Below are positions 1-8,420 of a DNA stretch of 27,094 nucleotides, piece by piece. The position numbers were made by a program, and so were the translations under genes. This DNA comes from a virus. How positions within the stretch are numbered: position 1 is the first letter of the stretch; every line of letters begins with the position of its first letter. Under the pieces are notes generated by a model that made no database searches, was not told the DNA's origin, and worked only from the letters and a program-made list of their open reading frames with translations. The stretch spans positions 1 through 27,094 of the IMG/VR virus record IMGVR_UViG_3300025138_000278. One strand, given 5' to 3'.

Positions 1-882
1 ACCTGATCCACCACCTGAACCTTCAGCACCTTTTTCTCCTTCTGTACCTTGAGTACCTGTTCCTGTTATACCTTGAACACCTTGTGCACCATCATTACCT
101 GTAGTACCTTGAGCACCATCTGCACCTTTTTCACCTACTGTTCCTTGTGCTCCATCTACTCCTTGAGCACCTAAATCACCTTTTTCTCCTGCTCCTGTTG
201 CACCTTGTGCACCCTCATTACCTGTAGTACCTTGAGCACCATTAGTACCATCTACACCTTTTTCACCAGTTATACCTTGTAATCCTGTTGTACCTTGAAC
301 TCCAACTTCACCTTTTTGGCCTATTTCACCTTTTTCTCCTTGTTCACCTTTTAAACCTGTAGTACCTTGTATACCTGTTGTACCTTGAACACCTATATCA
401 CCATCTGTTCCTTGAGCACCTTGTTCTCCTTTTTGTCCTTTAGCACCCTCTGTACCTTGTGCTCCTGCTCCTGTTTCACCTTTAGTACCATCTGTACCTT
501 GAACACCATCTGTACCTTGAGTACCTGTTATACCTTGAGCACCACCTGCACCATCTTCACCTTTTTCACCAGCACTTCCTTGAGCACCTTCTGAACCATC
601 GTTACCTGCATTACCTTTTTCTCCTGCTGTACCTTGAGCACCTGCAGCACCATCTACACCTTTTTCTCCATTTCCACCTTTTTCACCAATATCACCTTTT
701 ACACCATTTGCTCCTTGTGTTCCTTCAGCTCCTTTTTCACCTGTAGTACCTTGAGCACCACCTGTACCTGTATTACCTACAGCTCCTTGAGCACCTTCAG
801 CACCTTGTGTTCCGGTAGCTGATGTACCTTGAGCACCTGCAGAACCGTCTTCACCTTTTTCACCAGCAGCTCCTTGAGCTCC
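1..882 (-). repeat. Gly-X-Y coding repeat (9-nt periodicity)
   Basis: On the minus strand, GGN recurs every third codon across this stretch, giving a degenerate 9-nt tandem repeat with blocks such as GGTGCTCAAGGT and GGTGAAAAAGGT. Synonymous third positions vary (GGT/GGA, GCT/GCA), so the repeat is kept at the protein level rather than by recent exact duplication. Open frames of about 60-75 codons on the plus strand here are antisense artefacts, rich in Cys, Thr, Ser and Phe. Confidence 0.9.
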
Positions 883-1146
883 TACTGAAGATGAACCAGA
901 ATATAGTCTACCGTCTACGTCAATCATTACAGCACCTAATTGGTTACTTGCTGTTGCTGGAGTATTTACTAATTGTTTAAAAAATACAGATCCTGTTTGA
1001 AGTAAAGATCCTGTTAATGTAAGTGAACCCGAAATGGTAATGTCGTAGTCTTTCGCTCCTGTGAACGCGTCTACAGACTGAGAAACCTGTAAGGCTTCTA
1101 CTGTTTGTCCGGTTACTATACCTGTGTTTGATAATTGATTTGCCAT
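1..1146 (-). CDS. Collagen-like tail fibre protein, C-terminus beyond window edge
   Basis: The frame is open from an ATG at 1146 to base 1 (382 codons, no stop), so the C-terminus is missing. Residues 1-88 form a non-repetitive head (begins MANQLSNTGIVTGQ) that probably attaches to the virion. From residue 89 the protein is Gly-X-Y collagen repeat for at least 294 residues, rich in GAQ, GEK, GTT and GTD triplets. There are a few interruptions, such as GTSAT, GAGAQ and GTGTQ. I see no proline in the repeat, so a triple helix would depend on Lys-Glu/Asp pairs and Gln/Thr. Phage fibres often use collagen-like shafts, with the receptor-binding or trimerisation domain at the end that is missing here. 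It is the last gene of the structural block, where fibres usually lie. A TATTTATAA motif and an A-rich leader precede the start. Collagen-like structure is near certain; the fibre role is inferred. Confidence 0.88.
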   Translation of the reverse strand, partial: MANQLSNTGIVTGQTVEALQVSQSVDAFTGAKDYDITISGSLTLTGSLLQTGSVFFKQLVNTPATASNQLGAVMIDVDGRLYSGSSSVGAQGAAGEKGEDGSAGAQGTSATGTQGAEGAQGAVGNTGTGGAQGTTGEKGAEGTQGANGVKGDIGEKGGNGEKGVDGAAGAQGTAGEKGNAGNDGSEGAQGSAGEKGEDGAGGAQGITGTQGTDGVQGTDGTKGETGAGAQGTEGAKGQKGEQGAQGTDGDIGVQGTTGIQGTTGLKGEQGEKGEIGQKGEVGVQGTTGLQGITGEKGVDGTNGAQGTTGNEGAQGATGAGEKGDLGAQGVDGAQGTVGEKGADGAQGTTGNDGAQGVQGITGTGTQGTEGEKGAEGSGGGSG

Positions 1147-1164
1147 GGTGTTTGGAATATTTTA

Positions 1165-1173
1165 TTATAAATA
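1165..1173 (-). promoter_or_regulatory. TATTTATAA motif upstream of the collagen-fibre gene
   Basis: The sense strand reads TATTTATAA 18 nt before the fibre start codon, in a 36-nt gap between genes. It is followed by TAAAATATTCC and AAACACC. It is one of five copies of the 9-mer, all just upstream of late-gene starts. It is a candidate late promoter element by position and recurrence only. Confidence 0.45.
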
Positions 1174-1182
1174 TATAAAGTT

Positions 1183-2247
1183 TTATTGTCTGTCAATGTT
1201 TACTAAAATTGTTGTATCAGTTGTTTTAGATGTTGGTAAAGGCTGTGCCATTTTTCCTACAGCTAATAATTCCTGATTATTATTATATAAACCTACTGTT
1301 GTAACATAGGGATCAAAATATGATGCTGTAGCAAAAGAACGCATTGCTCCTATATTAGAACCCGAGTTTATCATTGTTGGATTTAGTGTATAATTAAATT
1401 CACTTTCTCCTATTGTGCATTTATATTGCGTCTCATAAATAGTAAAAGAAGATGAAAATGAACAAGTAATGTTAGTTGTTTCTGCGAAGTTTAAAGAATC
1501 ATTGTTACCAACAGTTCTACCGCCATAAAAACCAGATCCATACTCAGCATCACCATAAGATCCAGTTAATCCTGTTCCTTCTTGTCTTGTACCTCCTGTA
1601 AATATAACTATACCATGTTCGTAAATAATATTACCTACTGTAATACTATCTTGAACACTAGAACTTGGAGTAGACATTTGTAATCTACCTTCTCCATCAT
1701 CAAAATAACTACCACTATCAGTTGTAATTCTTAATGATTTTGGAATAATATAATCTCCATATAATGCTCTAGGAATAGACATTGTAGAAATTTTTGGTTC
1801 AAATATTGAAATACCATAAACGGTATCACCATATTCTACTGTACCATATCCGTCTCCTGTTAATGAAGCTGCTGAATATGAACTTGTAAGCCAAAAACGT
1901 TGTGGTAATAAATCTGTTGGAATAAAATTTTCAAAAGCATTTGATGCTATTTTACCTGTAGTAGTACCATCAACATTTATTTTTAGTATATTTGCTTTTT
2001 GAACATTACCATTACTACTAGATATAAAATTAGAGTAGTATAGTTGTTGTGTTTGAAAATATATAGCTGATTGTGAGTATTCTGTTATATAACCTGTAGA
2101 ATCTTGAAGGGCAAACTTATTACCTATATATCTATCTATAGCTACATTAGACGCAGTTAAAGCATTACCCTCAAAGGAGAATCCTTTACTTACTTCTAGT
2201 GGAGATATTATTATATCTTGTGAATTTAGTGTTTTGTATGCCGCCAT
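1183..2247 (-). CDS. Virion structural protein with SEFNY C-terminal module (354 aa)
   Basis: Probable baseplate or fibre-associated virion protein. Its C-terminal 75 residues (about 281-354: SEFNYTLNP, then YVTTVGLYNNNQELLAVGK) match the end of the adjacent 344-aa protein (SEFNYSENP, YITTVGMYNDSNELIAVAK). The two are therefore paralogues, or share an assembly module. Two tyrosine-glycine segments occur at about 133-145 (GYGTVEYGDTVYG) and 230-242 (SYGDAEYGSGFYG). The rest is beta-rich and Ser/Thr/Gly/Asn-heavy, with no signal peptide or membrane segment. It starts 6 nt after the 344-aa gene's stop, so the two are probably co-transcribed, and it lies just upstream of the collagen fibre gene. 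It may be a fibre connector or an accessory wedge protein. I recognise this module as a type seen in marine myovirus structural regions, but know no assigned function. Confidence 0.72.
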   Translation of the reverse strand: MAAYKTLNSQDIIISPLEVSKGFSFEGNALTASNVAIDRYIGNKFALQDSTGYITEYSQSAIYFQTQQLYYSNFISSSNGNVQKANILKINVDGTTTGKIASNAFENFIPTDLLPQRFWLTSSYSAASLTGDGYGTVEYGDTVYGISIFEPKISTMSIPRALYGDYIIPKSLRITTDSGSYFDDGEGRLQMSTPSSSVQDSITVGNIIYEHGIVIFTGGTRQEGTGLTGSYGDAEYGSGFYGGRTVGNNDSLNFAETTNITCSFSSSFTIYETQYKCTIGESEFNYTLNPTMINSGSNIGAMRSFATASYFDPYVTTVGLYNNNQELLAVGKMAQPLPTSKTTDTTILVNIDRQ

Positions 2248-2253
2248 CCATTC

Positions 2254-3288
2254 TTAGAAATCTAATTTAACTCTAATAAGTGCTTCTTTTGTAAAGTCCT
2301 TATTTAGAGGTTTTGATAATTTTGCTACTGCAATTAATTCGTTACTATCATTATACATTCCTACTGTTGTAATATATGTTTGTGGGTTATTAATAAAATA
2401 ATCGTAAATAACTTCACCAGTTGATCCTGAAATATATGATGGGTTTTCTGAATAGTTAAATTCTGAGTTTCTTGCTCTAATAAATACAAAATCTGAAGTA
2501 ATTGTTTCTTCTGAATTTAATCCAAAATTAGAACCTGATTGTACAGTACCTAATAATCTTAATGGATTATCTCCATTTGTATTACTTGTAGTAATAGTTC
2601 CTAAATTTAACCCTTCAGCTGAGTTTAAATCTAAAGCATCTCCATTTAATAATACAGTACCAATATCTGGTAAGAATAAACCATATGACCCACTACTTAC
2701 AGTGTATCCTGATCCACCTGAACCTGAATTATATGAATAACCATCTGATCCACTAATTACTTGATATGCTCTCATTGTACCATAATAAGTTGGTACATTA
2801 ACCATATTTGAATCATCAGTTAATTTTAATGTTGTATTACCGGCTCCAATTGAACTACTTAATGTTAAGTTCAAAGATCCTGGGAATAATGCTTGTTTAT
2901 AAGCTGATCTTTCTATACTTAAAGCATAAATAGAACTTCCTGTTACACCACCAAATACAAAATCTGAATTTTCATCTTCTAATACTAATGTTCTATATTG
3001 ACCATAGATTGTTGAAGCTGGAGATACACCTGGAGCTGCGTTTTGGTTAAAGGCTAATGCCCCACCACCAGTTGAATTACCATAAGCAATTTCAAATTGT
3101 GCTGCAGCTGCACTTCCTGTTGGGTTTTGATCAAATACTGTTACATAATATTTACCTGTTTCTGTTGAAATCTGATTTGATTGTGTAAAGAAACTTGTTA
3201 ATACAGGTAAATTATTTGTCCAGCAAGTTTGAGTTTGTGCCTGTGCACTTACTACAAAATCATCTGCTTCTAATCTATTAAATGACAT
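2254..3288 (-). CDS. Virion structural protein with SEFNY C-terminal module (344 aa)
   Basis: Second of two adjacent structural proteins that share a C-terminal module. The last 75 residues contain NSEFNYSENPSYI, then TYITTVGMYNDSNELIAVAK, ending in IRVKLDF. The N-terminal part (MSFNRLEADDFVVSAQAQTQ) has no similarity I can see to the 354-aa neighbour, so the pair shares a tail rather than being a whole-gene duplicate. A glycine/serine-rich central stretch (SGSGGSGYTVSSGSYG) is probably a flexible loop or linker. There is no signal peptide or membrane helix. It lies 10 nt after the 221-aa gene and 6 nt before the 354-aa gene. An outer baseplate or fibre-attachment role is inferred from the surrounding genes. 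Confidence 0.72.
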   Translation of the reverse strand: MSFNRLEADDFVVSAQAQTQTCWTNNLPVLTSFFTQSNQISTETGKYYVTVFDQNPTGSAAAAQFEIAYGNSTGGGALAFNQNAAPGVSPASTIYGQYRTLVLEDENSDFVFGGVTGSSIYALSIERSAYKQALFPGSLNLTLSSSIGAGNTTLKLTDDSNMVNVPTYYGTMRAYQVISGSDGYSYNSGSGGSGYTVSSGSYGLFLPDIGTVLLNGDALDLNSAEGLNLGTITTSNTNGDNPLRLLGTVQSGSNFGLNSEETITSDFVFIRARNSEFNYSENPSYISGSTGEVIYDYFINNPQTYITTVGMYNDSNELIAVAKLSKPLNKDFTKEALIRVKLDF

Positions 3289-3298
3289 ATGTTTATTT

Positions 3299-3964
3299 TT
3301 ATGTTGTTGACTTAGTTATTGTAATTGGAATAGTAATTCTAGCTCCACTATCTAATCCATTGAACGTCAATGTACTTACAAGAGTTGAATTAGACCCGAA
3401 TAATGTATTTACTGTTGTAGCTCTCAATGTAAATTGAGTACCTGTAATAGTAGATGATACGTTAGTTCCAATTGTTTGTGTTGATGTTAAATTAGATGTA
3501 CTAGCAGCTACTGTATTAATACCCGTTGCTTCAAATTGATTTAACAATCTAATATCTGATACAGTACAACTATATCCTGCTGTTTCAAATACTTGGTCGT
3601 TACCTAAGTAATTTAATGTTTGAGGTGTAATTGCTAAAGTAGCTCCTTGTTGTAATGTTACTGCGTTGTATCCTACATTTAAGATAGGTAACTTTGCAGT
3701 TCCTCTTGGTAGTGTTACTAACTTGTATTTCATAATTTGGGATTCTTCTGGAAATGCTTCTAATAAAGGCATTCCATCTACAGCTTCACCGTAGAATGCT
3801 GAACCAGATGGATGATTTACATTATATAGTGTATAATCGATTTCATCATCTGCTAGTGCAAATTGTGTTATTCTAAAAGAACCATCATTCGCCGCTAATA
3901 ACTCTCTACCTTTAGTAGTAAGTATTGCGTCGATTGTCATTACTGAATTATTTAAATATCCCAT
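3299..3964 (-). CDS. Conserved phage structural-block protein (221 aa)
   Basis: The N-terminal half has a recognisable phage-type sequence: MGYLNNSVMTIDAILTTKGR, then about residues 23-45 with FRITQFALADDEIDYTLYN, then NHPSGSAFYGEA and MKYKLVTLPRGTAKLPIL. I recognise this block as recurring in structural regions of marine tailed phages, but its function is not established. After about residue 130 it becomes Thr/Ser/Asn-rich (STSNLTSTQTIGTNVSSTIT) and ends in what looks like a beta-sandwich (SGARITIPITITKSTT). It may be a compact adaptor in which the conserved N-terminus docks on the baseplate and a variable beta domain faces out. It is the first gene after a TATTTATAA motif and a shared 15-nt leader, so it may begin a transcript that includes the 344- and 354-aa genes. 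Confidence 0.7.
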   Translation of the reverse strand: MGYLNNSVMTIDAILTTKGRELLAANDGSFRITQFALADDEIDYTLYNVNHPSGSAFYGEAVDGMPLLEAFPEESQIMKYKLVTLPRGTAKLPILNVGYNAVTLQQGATLAITPQTLNYLGNDQVFETAGYSCTVSDIRLLNQFEATGINTVAASTSNLTSTQTIGTNVSSTITGTQFTLRATTVNTLFGSNSTLVSTLTFNGLDSGARITIPITITKSTT

Positions 3965-3965
3965 T

Positions 3966-3980
3966 GTGTGTTTTATTATA
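3966..3980 (-). promoter_or_regulatory. Shared 15-nt leader before ATGGG (copy 1)
   Basis: The sense strand reads TATAATAAAACACAC, then one base, then ATGGG. The identical 15-mer precedes the start at 22163. There is no Shine-Dalgarno sequence, so this A-rich leader may be the translation-initiation region, or it may include a -10-like TATAAT. Confidence 0.5.
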
Positions 3981-3984
3981 TATG

Positions 3985-3993
3985 TTATAAATA
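3985..3993 (-). promoter_or_regulatory. TATTTATAA motif upstream of the 221-aa gene
   Basis: The 9-mer lies 20 nt before the start codon, in the 31-nt gap after the 1458-aa gene. The sense context is ACATATTTATAACATAT. Its recurrence at other late-gene starts makes it a candidate promoter core. Confidence 0.5.
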
Positions 3994-3995
3994 TG

Positions 3996-6900
3996 TTAAG
4001 TTATTAGTTTGTTGTCCCTTAGTTGAGTTATTACTTTATCTGGTTCGAGTTCTATTAAAGCTGTTGGGAACTCTGGAAATAATATACCCGTTGGTGTATT
4101 ATCTTTTTTAGATAGAGGTCTTTCAACGTATTCAAAAGATGGAGTTACTGAACTAGTTGATGCCATAGATTGTGTATAAACATCATTTCCATTTGCTACT
4201 GGATCTCCATTTTGATCATAAAATTGTGTTATAGCATCTGTATTAGTTTGGTCAGTTTCTACTTGATCAACTTTTAATCCACCATAAGGGAATAAACTGT
4301 TTAATATTACTGTATTAGGTGAGTATCTAAATCTTCTAAGTATAAAGAAATCTTTCTGAATAGAAGCTGGTACTTGTCTATCTAATTTTAATACTAATCT
4401 ATTATCTACTGTGTTTTCTGGAGGTGTAATTTCTAAAATAGTATATACCTGTTGTTCAGTGTTTTGAAATTTTATTTCATCCCCTACTTCTACTGTCCAA
4501 GGTATGTTATACGCTGGAATATTAGTATCTCTTGGTTCTATTCCTCCTGGGAATTGAGAATTTTCTGATGCTGTATATGGTAGGTATTTTTGATAAAAAT
4601 CTCCACCATAATTTACATTACCATTTGGTGAAATTAAAGCTAAAGCATCTCTTACCTCATTACCTGCGGATGATGAGAATCCCCAATATGGAACATTTAA
4701 AGCACCATCTACATTACTAGAAACTCCTTGTTCACTTTCAACTCTAACAGTTAAATATGGTCCATTACCAGCGGCAGCTGGTAGAGTTCCACCACCTAAA
4801 TATATAGGTTTTGTATTAGGGTTCCAATAATTTCTTTCTGGTTCTAAATTTTCTTGAGTATAGTATTGATAAGCTACAAATTTATATCTTCTGTTAGCTC
4901 TAATTTCTCCTTGAGGTTTTATATTAAATATAAATGAACAATAATCAGCATTTGTATGTGAAATACCTTGGCTTGCGTACGCATTTTTAATACTAGTAGG
5001 ATTAATTTTTACCCAACATTGTGTATTATTATTTTTTAATCCAGCATTTGATGAACCCATAGTATCAATTAAATTAAGATCTATTATTTGGTTGTTACCA
5101 AAATAACCTCTTAATATAGGATCTTCAATCATAGTAATTGGTGCATTAACCCATCCTGAATCACTAGTACCTGAAACATCAGTATATTGACATTTTACAT
5201 ATATTTCTCCAATATTTGTTTTATTATAATCAGAACTATCATTCCAACCACCATTATCTGTTTTATAAAATTTAGGCATTGTAGATGGAAATTCCATTAA
5301 TGCTGAAATTTCATAAACATCTGATAATTGATTACCACTTAAATAATCATATCCTGGAGGGGTATCTGTACTACCATTAATAGCAAAATAATCTCGATTA
5401 AAATATAATTCTCCAGTATTAGCATATTGTGCTACTACGTTTGCACCAGCTCCTGTTCCTCCATTTCCATTTGGAGCTGTTGATTCTATAGAAACAACTG
5501 ATGATGAAGCTTCACTTGGAAAACCTGAAGATATAAATCCATATCTTGATGATGTAGAGAATGTAAATAAACCTGCTGTTGCTGATTGATCTAAAACATT
5601 GTATTCTGGGACTACTTTATCATTTTGGTTATTTGCAGAATAATTTCTACCTTGAACTGTCATATTATAACTTAAAAACGAAGAAGTAAATGTTGATACT
5701 ATACCTGGTGCACCTGCTAATGGAAGGTCTGTTCTAAAAGTATTAGCACCTGTTTGTGACCATAATACTGCTACTGGTTCTTTAGCAACAAATTTTACTG
5801 GTTGTATCCCATTTAATTGATCGTATTGAGATGAACCTGATATTTGGTTAATACCTACTCTAGCATTTTGATTTTCAGTCCAACTTCCTTCAACATCATA
5901 AGCAGTATAAGGGGATAAATTAGGTTGTAAAGCATCACCACTATCATTTATTAAATATTTTAAGTTAAATTGTGTTACGTTATTTACTAATGGATAAGGA
6001 TCTATTACCTGATCACAATAAGCAAAATATGCTGTTTGGTAATCAATTACAGGTAAAGTACCAAATCCTCCTTCTGTTCCATCAGGTCTAGTAAATAAAT
6101 CTATACCACCTAAACCCTTAATTGTATTTACACCTGCAGCTGTTGTTCTACTACCTTGGTATTTGTTATTAATACTAGCTAATTGAGTATAATTTGATTC
6201 TGGTACTGTTGATTTTTCAGCAGAACCAGATAATATTTGGTTAAAATTTAATGGTTGGTAACCACCATACCCTGAGGCTGTTGGCACTTGTTCTACTAAT
6301 TGTATTCTTCTATTTTCTCTTTCCTGAAAAACATTATTAAATAAAGGTTGACAATCAACTGTATTGCTAAATCCTAATGTTCCAGAGAATGCGTTTTCTA
6401 TAAGTGTAGGTACTCTACCATCACCTTGTCCACTTTGGGTAGGTGTAAAGAATTCTAAACTATAATTTCTTACTACTAATGAATTTTCTACTGATTCAGA
6501 AGTGTAAGACCCTGATGATACAGCTAATGCCATAGATAAACAATCTTTAATTGCTATAGATTCTGATGGTATTGTAAAGCTCATTGTAAATGGAACACCT
6601 GCACTTTGAGTATGAATAAATGCACTTTCGTATATTGATTCTGTTAAAAATGCATTTGTTGTATTTGGTACACTAGTTGGATAACTACCTGTATAAATTC
6701 TTAATGATGCTGTCATCCATGTTGGTCCTTCTCCTGTTTCTCCTTCACCATACTCTGCACTTGCATAATCATCAACACCATATTTTGAACCGGAATCACT
6801 ACCTGTCCAAGGTGCTAATAATACAGAAGCAGTTACTTGAATATCATTTTGTGGTATTTGGTTAAATACATATAAACCATCTAAAGAAGATGATAATGAT

Positions 6901-8372
6901 GATGAAAATGAAATGTATGTATCTTCCCACCTTGTAGAAAAAATATCGTTTGGTGCTACACCTGGTCTAGAAGGATTTGTAATTTCTGAACTAAATCTAG
7001 TTCCTATATATTCACCCGTATTTAATCTAGTAGTATTATTTGGTAATGTATCAGAGGAAGTTGGGCTACCAACTAATGCTGTAATTATAGAAGCACTATT
7101 TGGTGATAATGTTATAAATCTCGCGTCTTGTGAACCACCATCCCCAATAAAATCTACTGTAATATCTGATTGTGCTGCAGGTCCTATATATTCAAATCTA
7201 TAAGCAGCATAAATATCATAATCAGCATATAGCCCAAACATTGTTGAACCTGAAGCTGGATTATTGTTATTATCGACTTGTGTAAATGCACTACTGGTAT
7301 ATGAATAGCTACCTGTAGAAAAAGTAACGGTATCATTTACTTGTGGAACCAAATTAAGTACATAACTTTGTTGCTGTTCAAGATCAGTTTGCCTTTGTGG
7401 GTAATTATTTAAATCCATTTGTACAGACTCCCCATTTGTAAATCCTGAAAATCCAGAACTTGGAGTAGCTCCCGTTACTCCTATAGTATAATAACTACCT
7501 TGTGTAGAAACACTTTGTATTGTATAATCAATAAAATCATCTGATACTGCTGGATCTGGTTGTATTCTAATAGTACCTGGTATTAAACCATCTGCTATAA
7601 CTGAAATTAAGGGGCCAAAAATTTGCCCGGTTGCTGATGTTGTATAAAAATATATTGAATTAGCTGATGCTGGACTTGTATTATTAAACATTAATTGCCC
7701 AGAAGTAATTGAATTTGGATTAGTATTTGTACTATAACTAAATCCTGTAAAATTAGCATCTAAATTTTGTTTGTATATAGAAACCCCTGCTCCTACTGCT
7801 GGTGGGTTTCCTAAAGTTGTATATTGAGTCCATATAAATGGGTGTACATCTCTTGTATCATCATATATAATAAATGAACCACTACTTGCTAATGGGGATA
7901 ATCCTGATATGTTACCTATAATATCTAATCTACCTTCTACATATTTTCCTGGAATATCAAATCCTGGTCCTGTGCCTAAAGCAGTTACATTTAAAGAACT
8001 TCCTGTAGGTGCATATGGATAACCTGGTATACCAGAACCTGTTTCGGTTAAAATATATGCTTTATATCCTCTATGAGCATGGGGGTTATATCTATAAGTT
8101 AAACCATCTCCACCATCTGTATTATATCCTCTATATACCCATAATTCTTGATTATCAGCAATAGGAATTATTGTATCTGAAAGTTGTTGGTTTTGAACTA
8201 CATAACTTGTGTTCATCCCTAAAGTAGAAATTTTAGATGTTAAATTAGGATCAAATACCGCAGCATTATTTTTACTTGACGTTAAAAGAGCATTCATCCC
8301 ATCTCTAGTTGTTGAACCAGAAACAAGAATTTGATTGTTATCCTCTTTTAAGTAATATTGTATTGTTGGCAT
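3996..8372 (-). CDS. Large virion structural protein (1458 aa)
   Basis: Very large Ser/Thr/Asn/Gly/Tyr-rich protein without a signal peptide or membrane segment, beginning MPTIQYYLKEDNNQILVSGS. Composition and position indicate a virion component, probably outer baseplate wedge or fibre-network protein, made after the gp6/gpI-like genes. Visible features: a tyrosine-glycine stretch near the middle (KYGVDDYASAEYGEGETGEG); many Gly/Ser-Gly-Ser turns typical of beta-rich fibre proteins; and a C-terminal beta region (VGDEIKFQNTEQQVYTILEI, then LVLKLDRQVP). The acidic-basic tail is TALIELEPDKVITQLRDNKL. I cannot assign a named family. The ATG used lies only 3 nt after a TATTTATAA motif. If that motif were a -10-like element, the transcript would be almost leaderless, or Met26 (RDGMNALL) would be used instead. 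The gene follows the 1874-aa gene after 48 nt. Confidence 0.75.
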   Translation of the reverse strand: MPTIQYYLKEDNNQILVSGSTTRDGMNALLTSSKNNAAVFDPNLTSKISTLGMNTSYVVQNQQLSDTIIPIADNQELWVYRGYNTDGGDGLTYRYNPHAHRGYKAYILTETGSGIPGYPYAPTGSSLNVTALGTGPGFDIPGKYVEGRLDIIGNISGLSPLASSGSFIIYDDTRDVHPFIWTQYTTLGNPPAVGAGVSIYKQNLDANFTGFSYSTNTNPNSITSGQLMFNNTSPASANSIYFYTTSATGQIFGPLISVIADGLIPGTIRIQPDPAVSDDFIDYTIQSVSTQGSYYTIGVTGATPSSGFSGFTNGESVQMDLNNYPQRQTDLEQQQSYVLNLVPQVNDTVTFSTGSYSYTSSAFTQVDNNNNPASGSTMFGLYADYDIYAAYRFEYIGPAAQSDITVDFIGDGGSQDARFITLSPNSASIITALVGSPTSSDTLPNNTTRLNTGEYIGTRFSSEITNPSRPGVAPNDIFSTRWEDTYISFSSSLSSSLDGLYVFNQIPQNDIQVTASVLLAPWTGSDSGSKYGVDDYASAEYGEGETGEGPTWMTASLRIYTGSYPTSVPNTTNAFLTESIYESAFIHTQSAGVPFTMSFTIPSESIAIKDCLSMALAVSSGSYTSESVENSLVVRNYSLEFFTPTQSGQGDGRVPTLIENAFSGTLGFSNTVDCQPLFNNVFQERENRRIQLVEQVPTASGYGGYQPLNFNQILSGSAEKSTVPESNYTQLASINNKYQGSRTTAAGVNTIKGLGGIDLFTRPDGTEGGFGTLPVIDYQTAYFAYCDQVIDPYPLVNNVTQFNLKYLINDSGDALQPNLSPYTAYDVEGSWTENQNARVGINQISGSSQYDQLNGIQPVKFVAKEPVAVLWSQTGANTFRTDLPLAGAPGIVSTFTSSFLSYNMTVQGRNYSANNQNDKVVPEYNVLDQSATAGLFTFSTSSRYGFISSGFPSEASSSVVSIESTAPNGNGGTGAGANVVAQYANTGELYFNRDYFAINGSTDTPPGYDYLSGNQLSDVYEISALMEFPSTMPKFYKTDNGGWNDSSDYNKTNIGEIYVKCQYTDVSGTSDSGWVNAPITMIEDPILRGYFGNNQIIDLNLIDTMGSSNAGLKNNNTQCWVKINPTSIKNAYASQGISHTNADYCSFIFNIKPQGEIRANRRYKFVAYQYYTQENLEPERNYWNPNTKPIYLGGGTLPAAAGNGPYLTVRVESEQGVSSNVDGALNVPYWGFSSSAGNEVRDALALISPNGNVNYGGDFYQKYLPYTASENSQFPGGIEPRDTNIPAYNIPWTVEVGDEIKFQNTEQQVYTILEITPPENTVDNRLVLKLDRQVPASIQKDFFILRRFRYSPNTVILNSLFPYGGLKVDQVETDQTNTDAITQFYDQNGDPVANGNDVYTQSMASTSSVTPSFEYVERPLSKKDNTPTGILFPEFPTALIELEPDKVITQLRDNKLIT

Positions 8373-8375
8373 ATG

Positions 8376-8384
8376 TTATAAATA
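8376..8384 (-). promoter_or_regulatory. TATTTATAA motif upstream of the 1458-aa gene
   Basis: The 9-mer (sense context ACATTATTTATAACAT) sits only 3 nt before the annotated ATG, in the 48-nt gap after the 1874-aa gene. The short spacing weakens a simple promoter reading unless the mRNA is nearly leaderless or translation starts at a later Met. Confidence 0.35.
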
Positions 8385-8420
8385 ATGTAATAAAATATTT
8401 TTAATATTCCTAATTTTTTT

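Noticed and set aside
367-822. Open frames on the plus strand rich in Cys, Thr, Ser and Phe
   Set aside because: They are antisense to the collagen repeat and reflect its 9-nt periodicity, with no sensible protein composition.
1-882. Regular short repeats considered as a CRISPR array or tandem non-coding repeat
   Set aside because: The periodicity is 9 nt, degenerate, and translates to uninterrupted Gly-X-Y, with no spacer-repeat structure.
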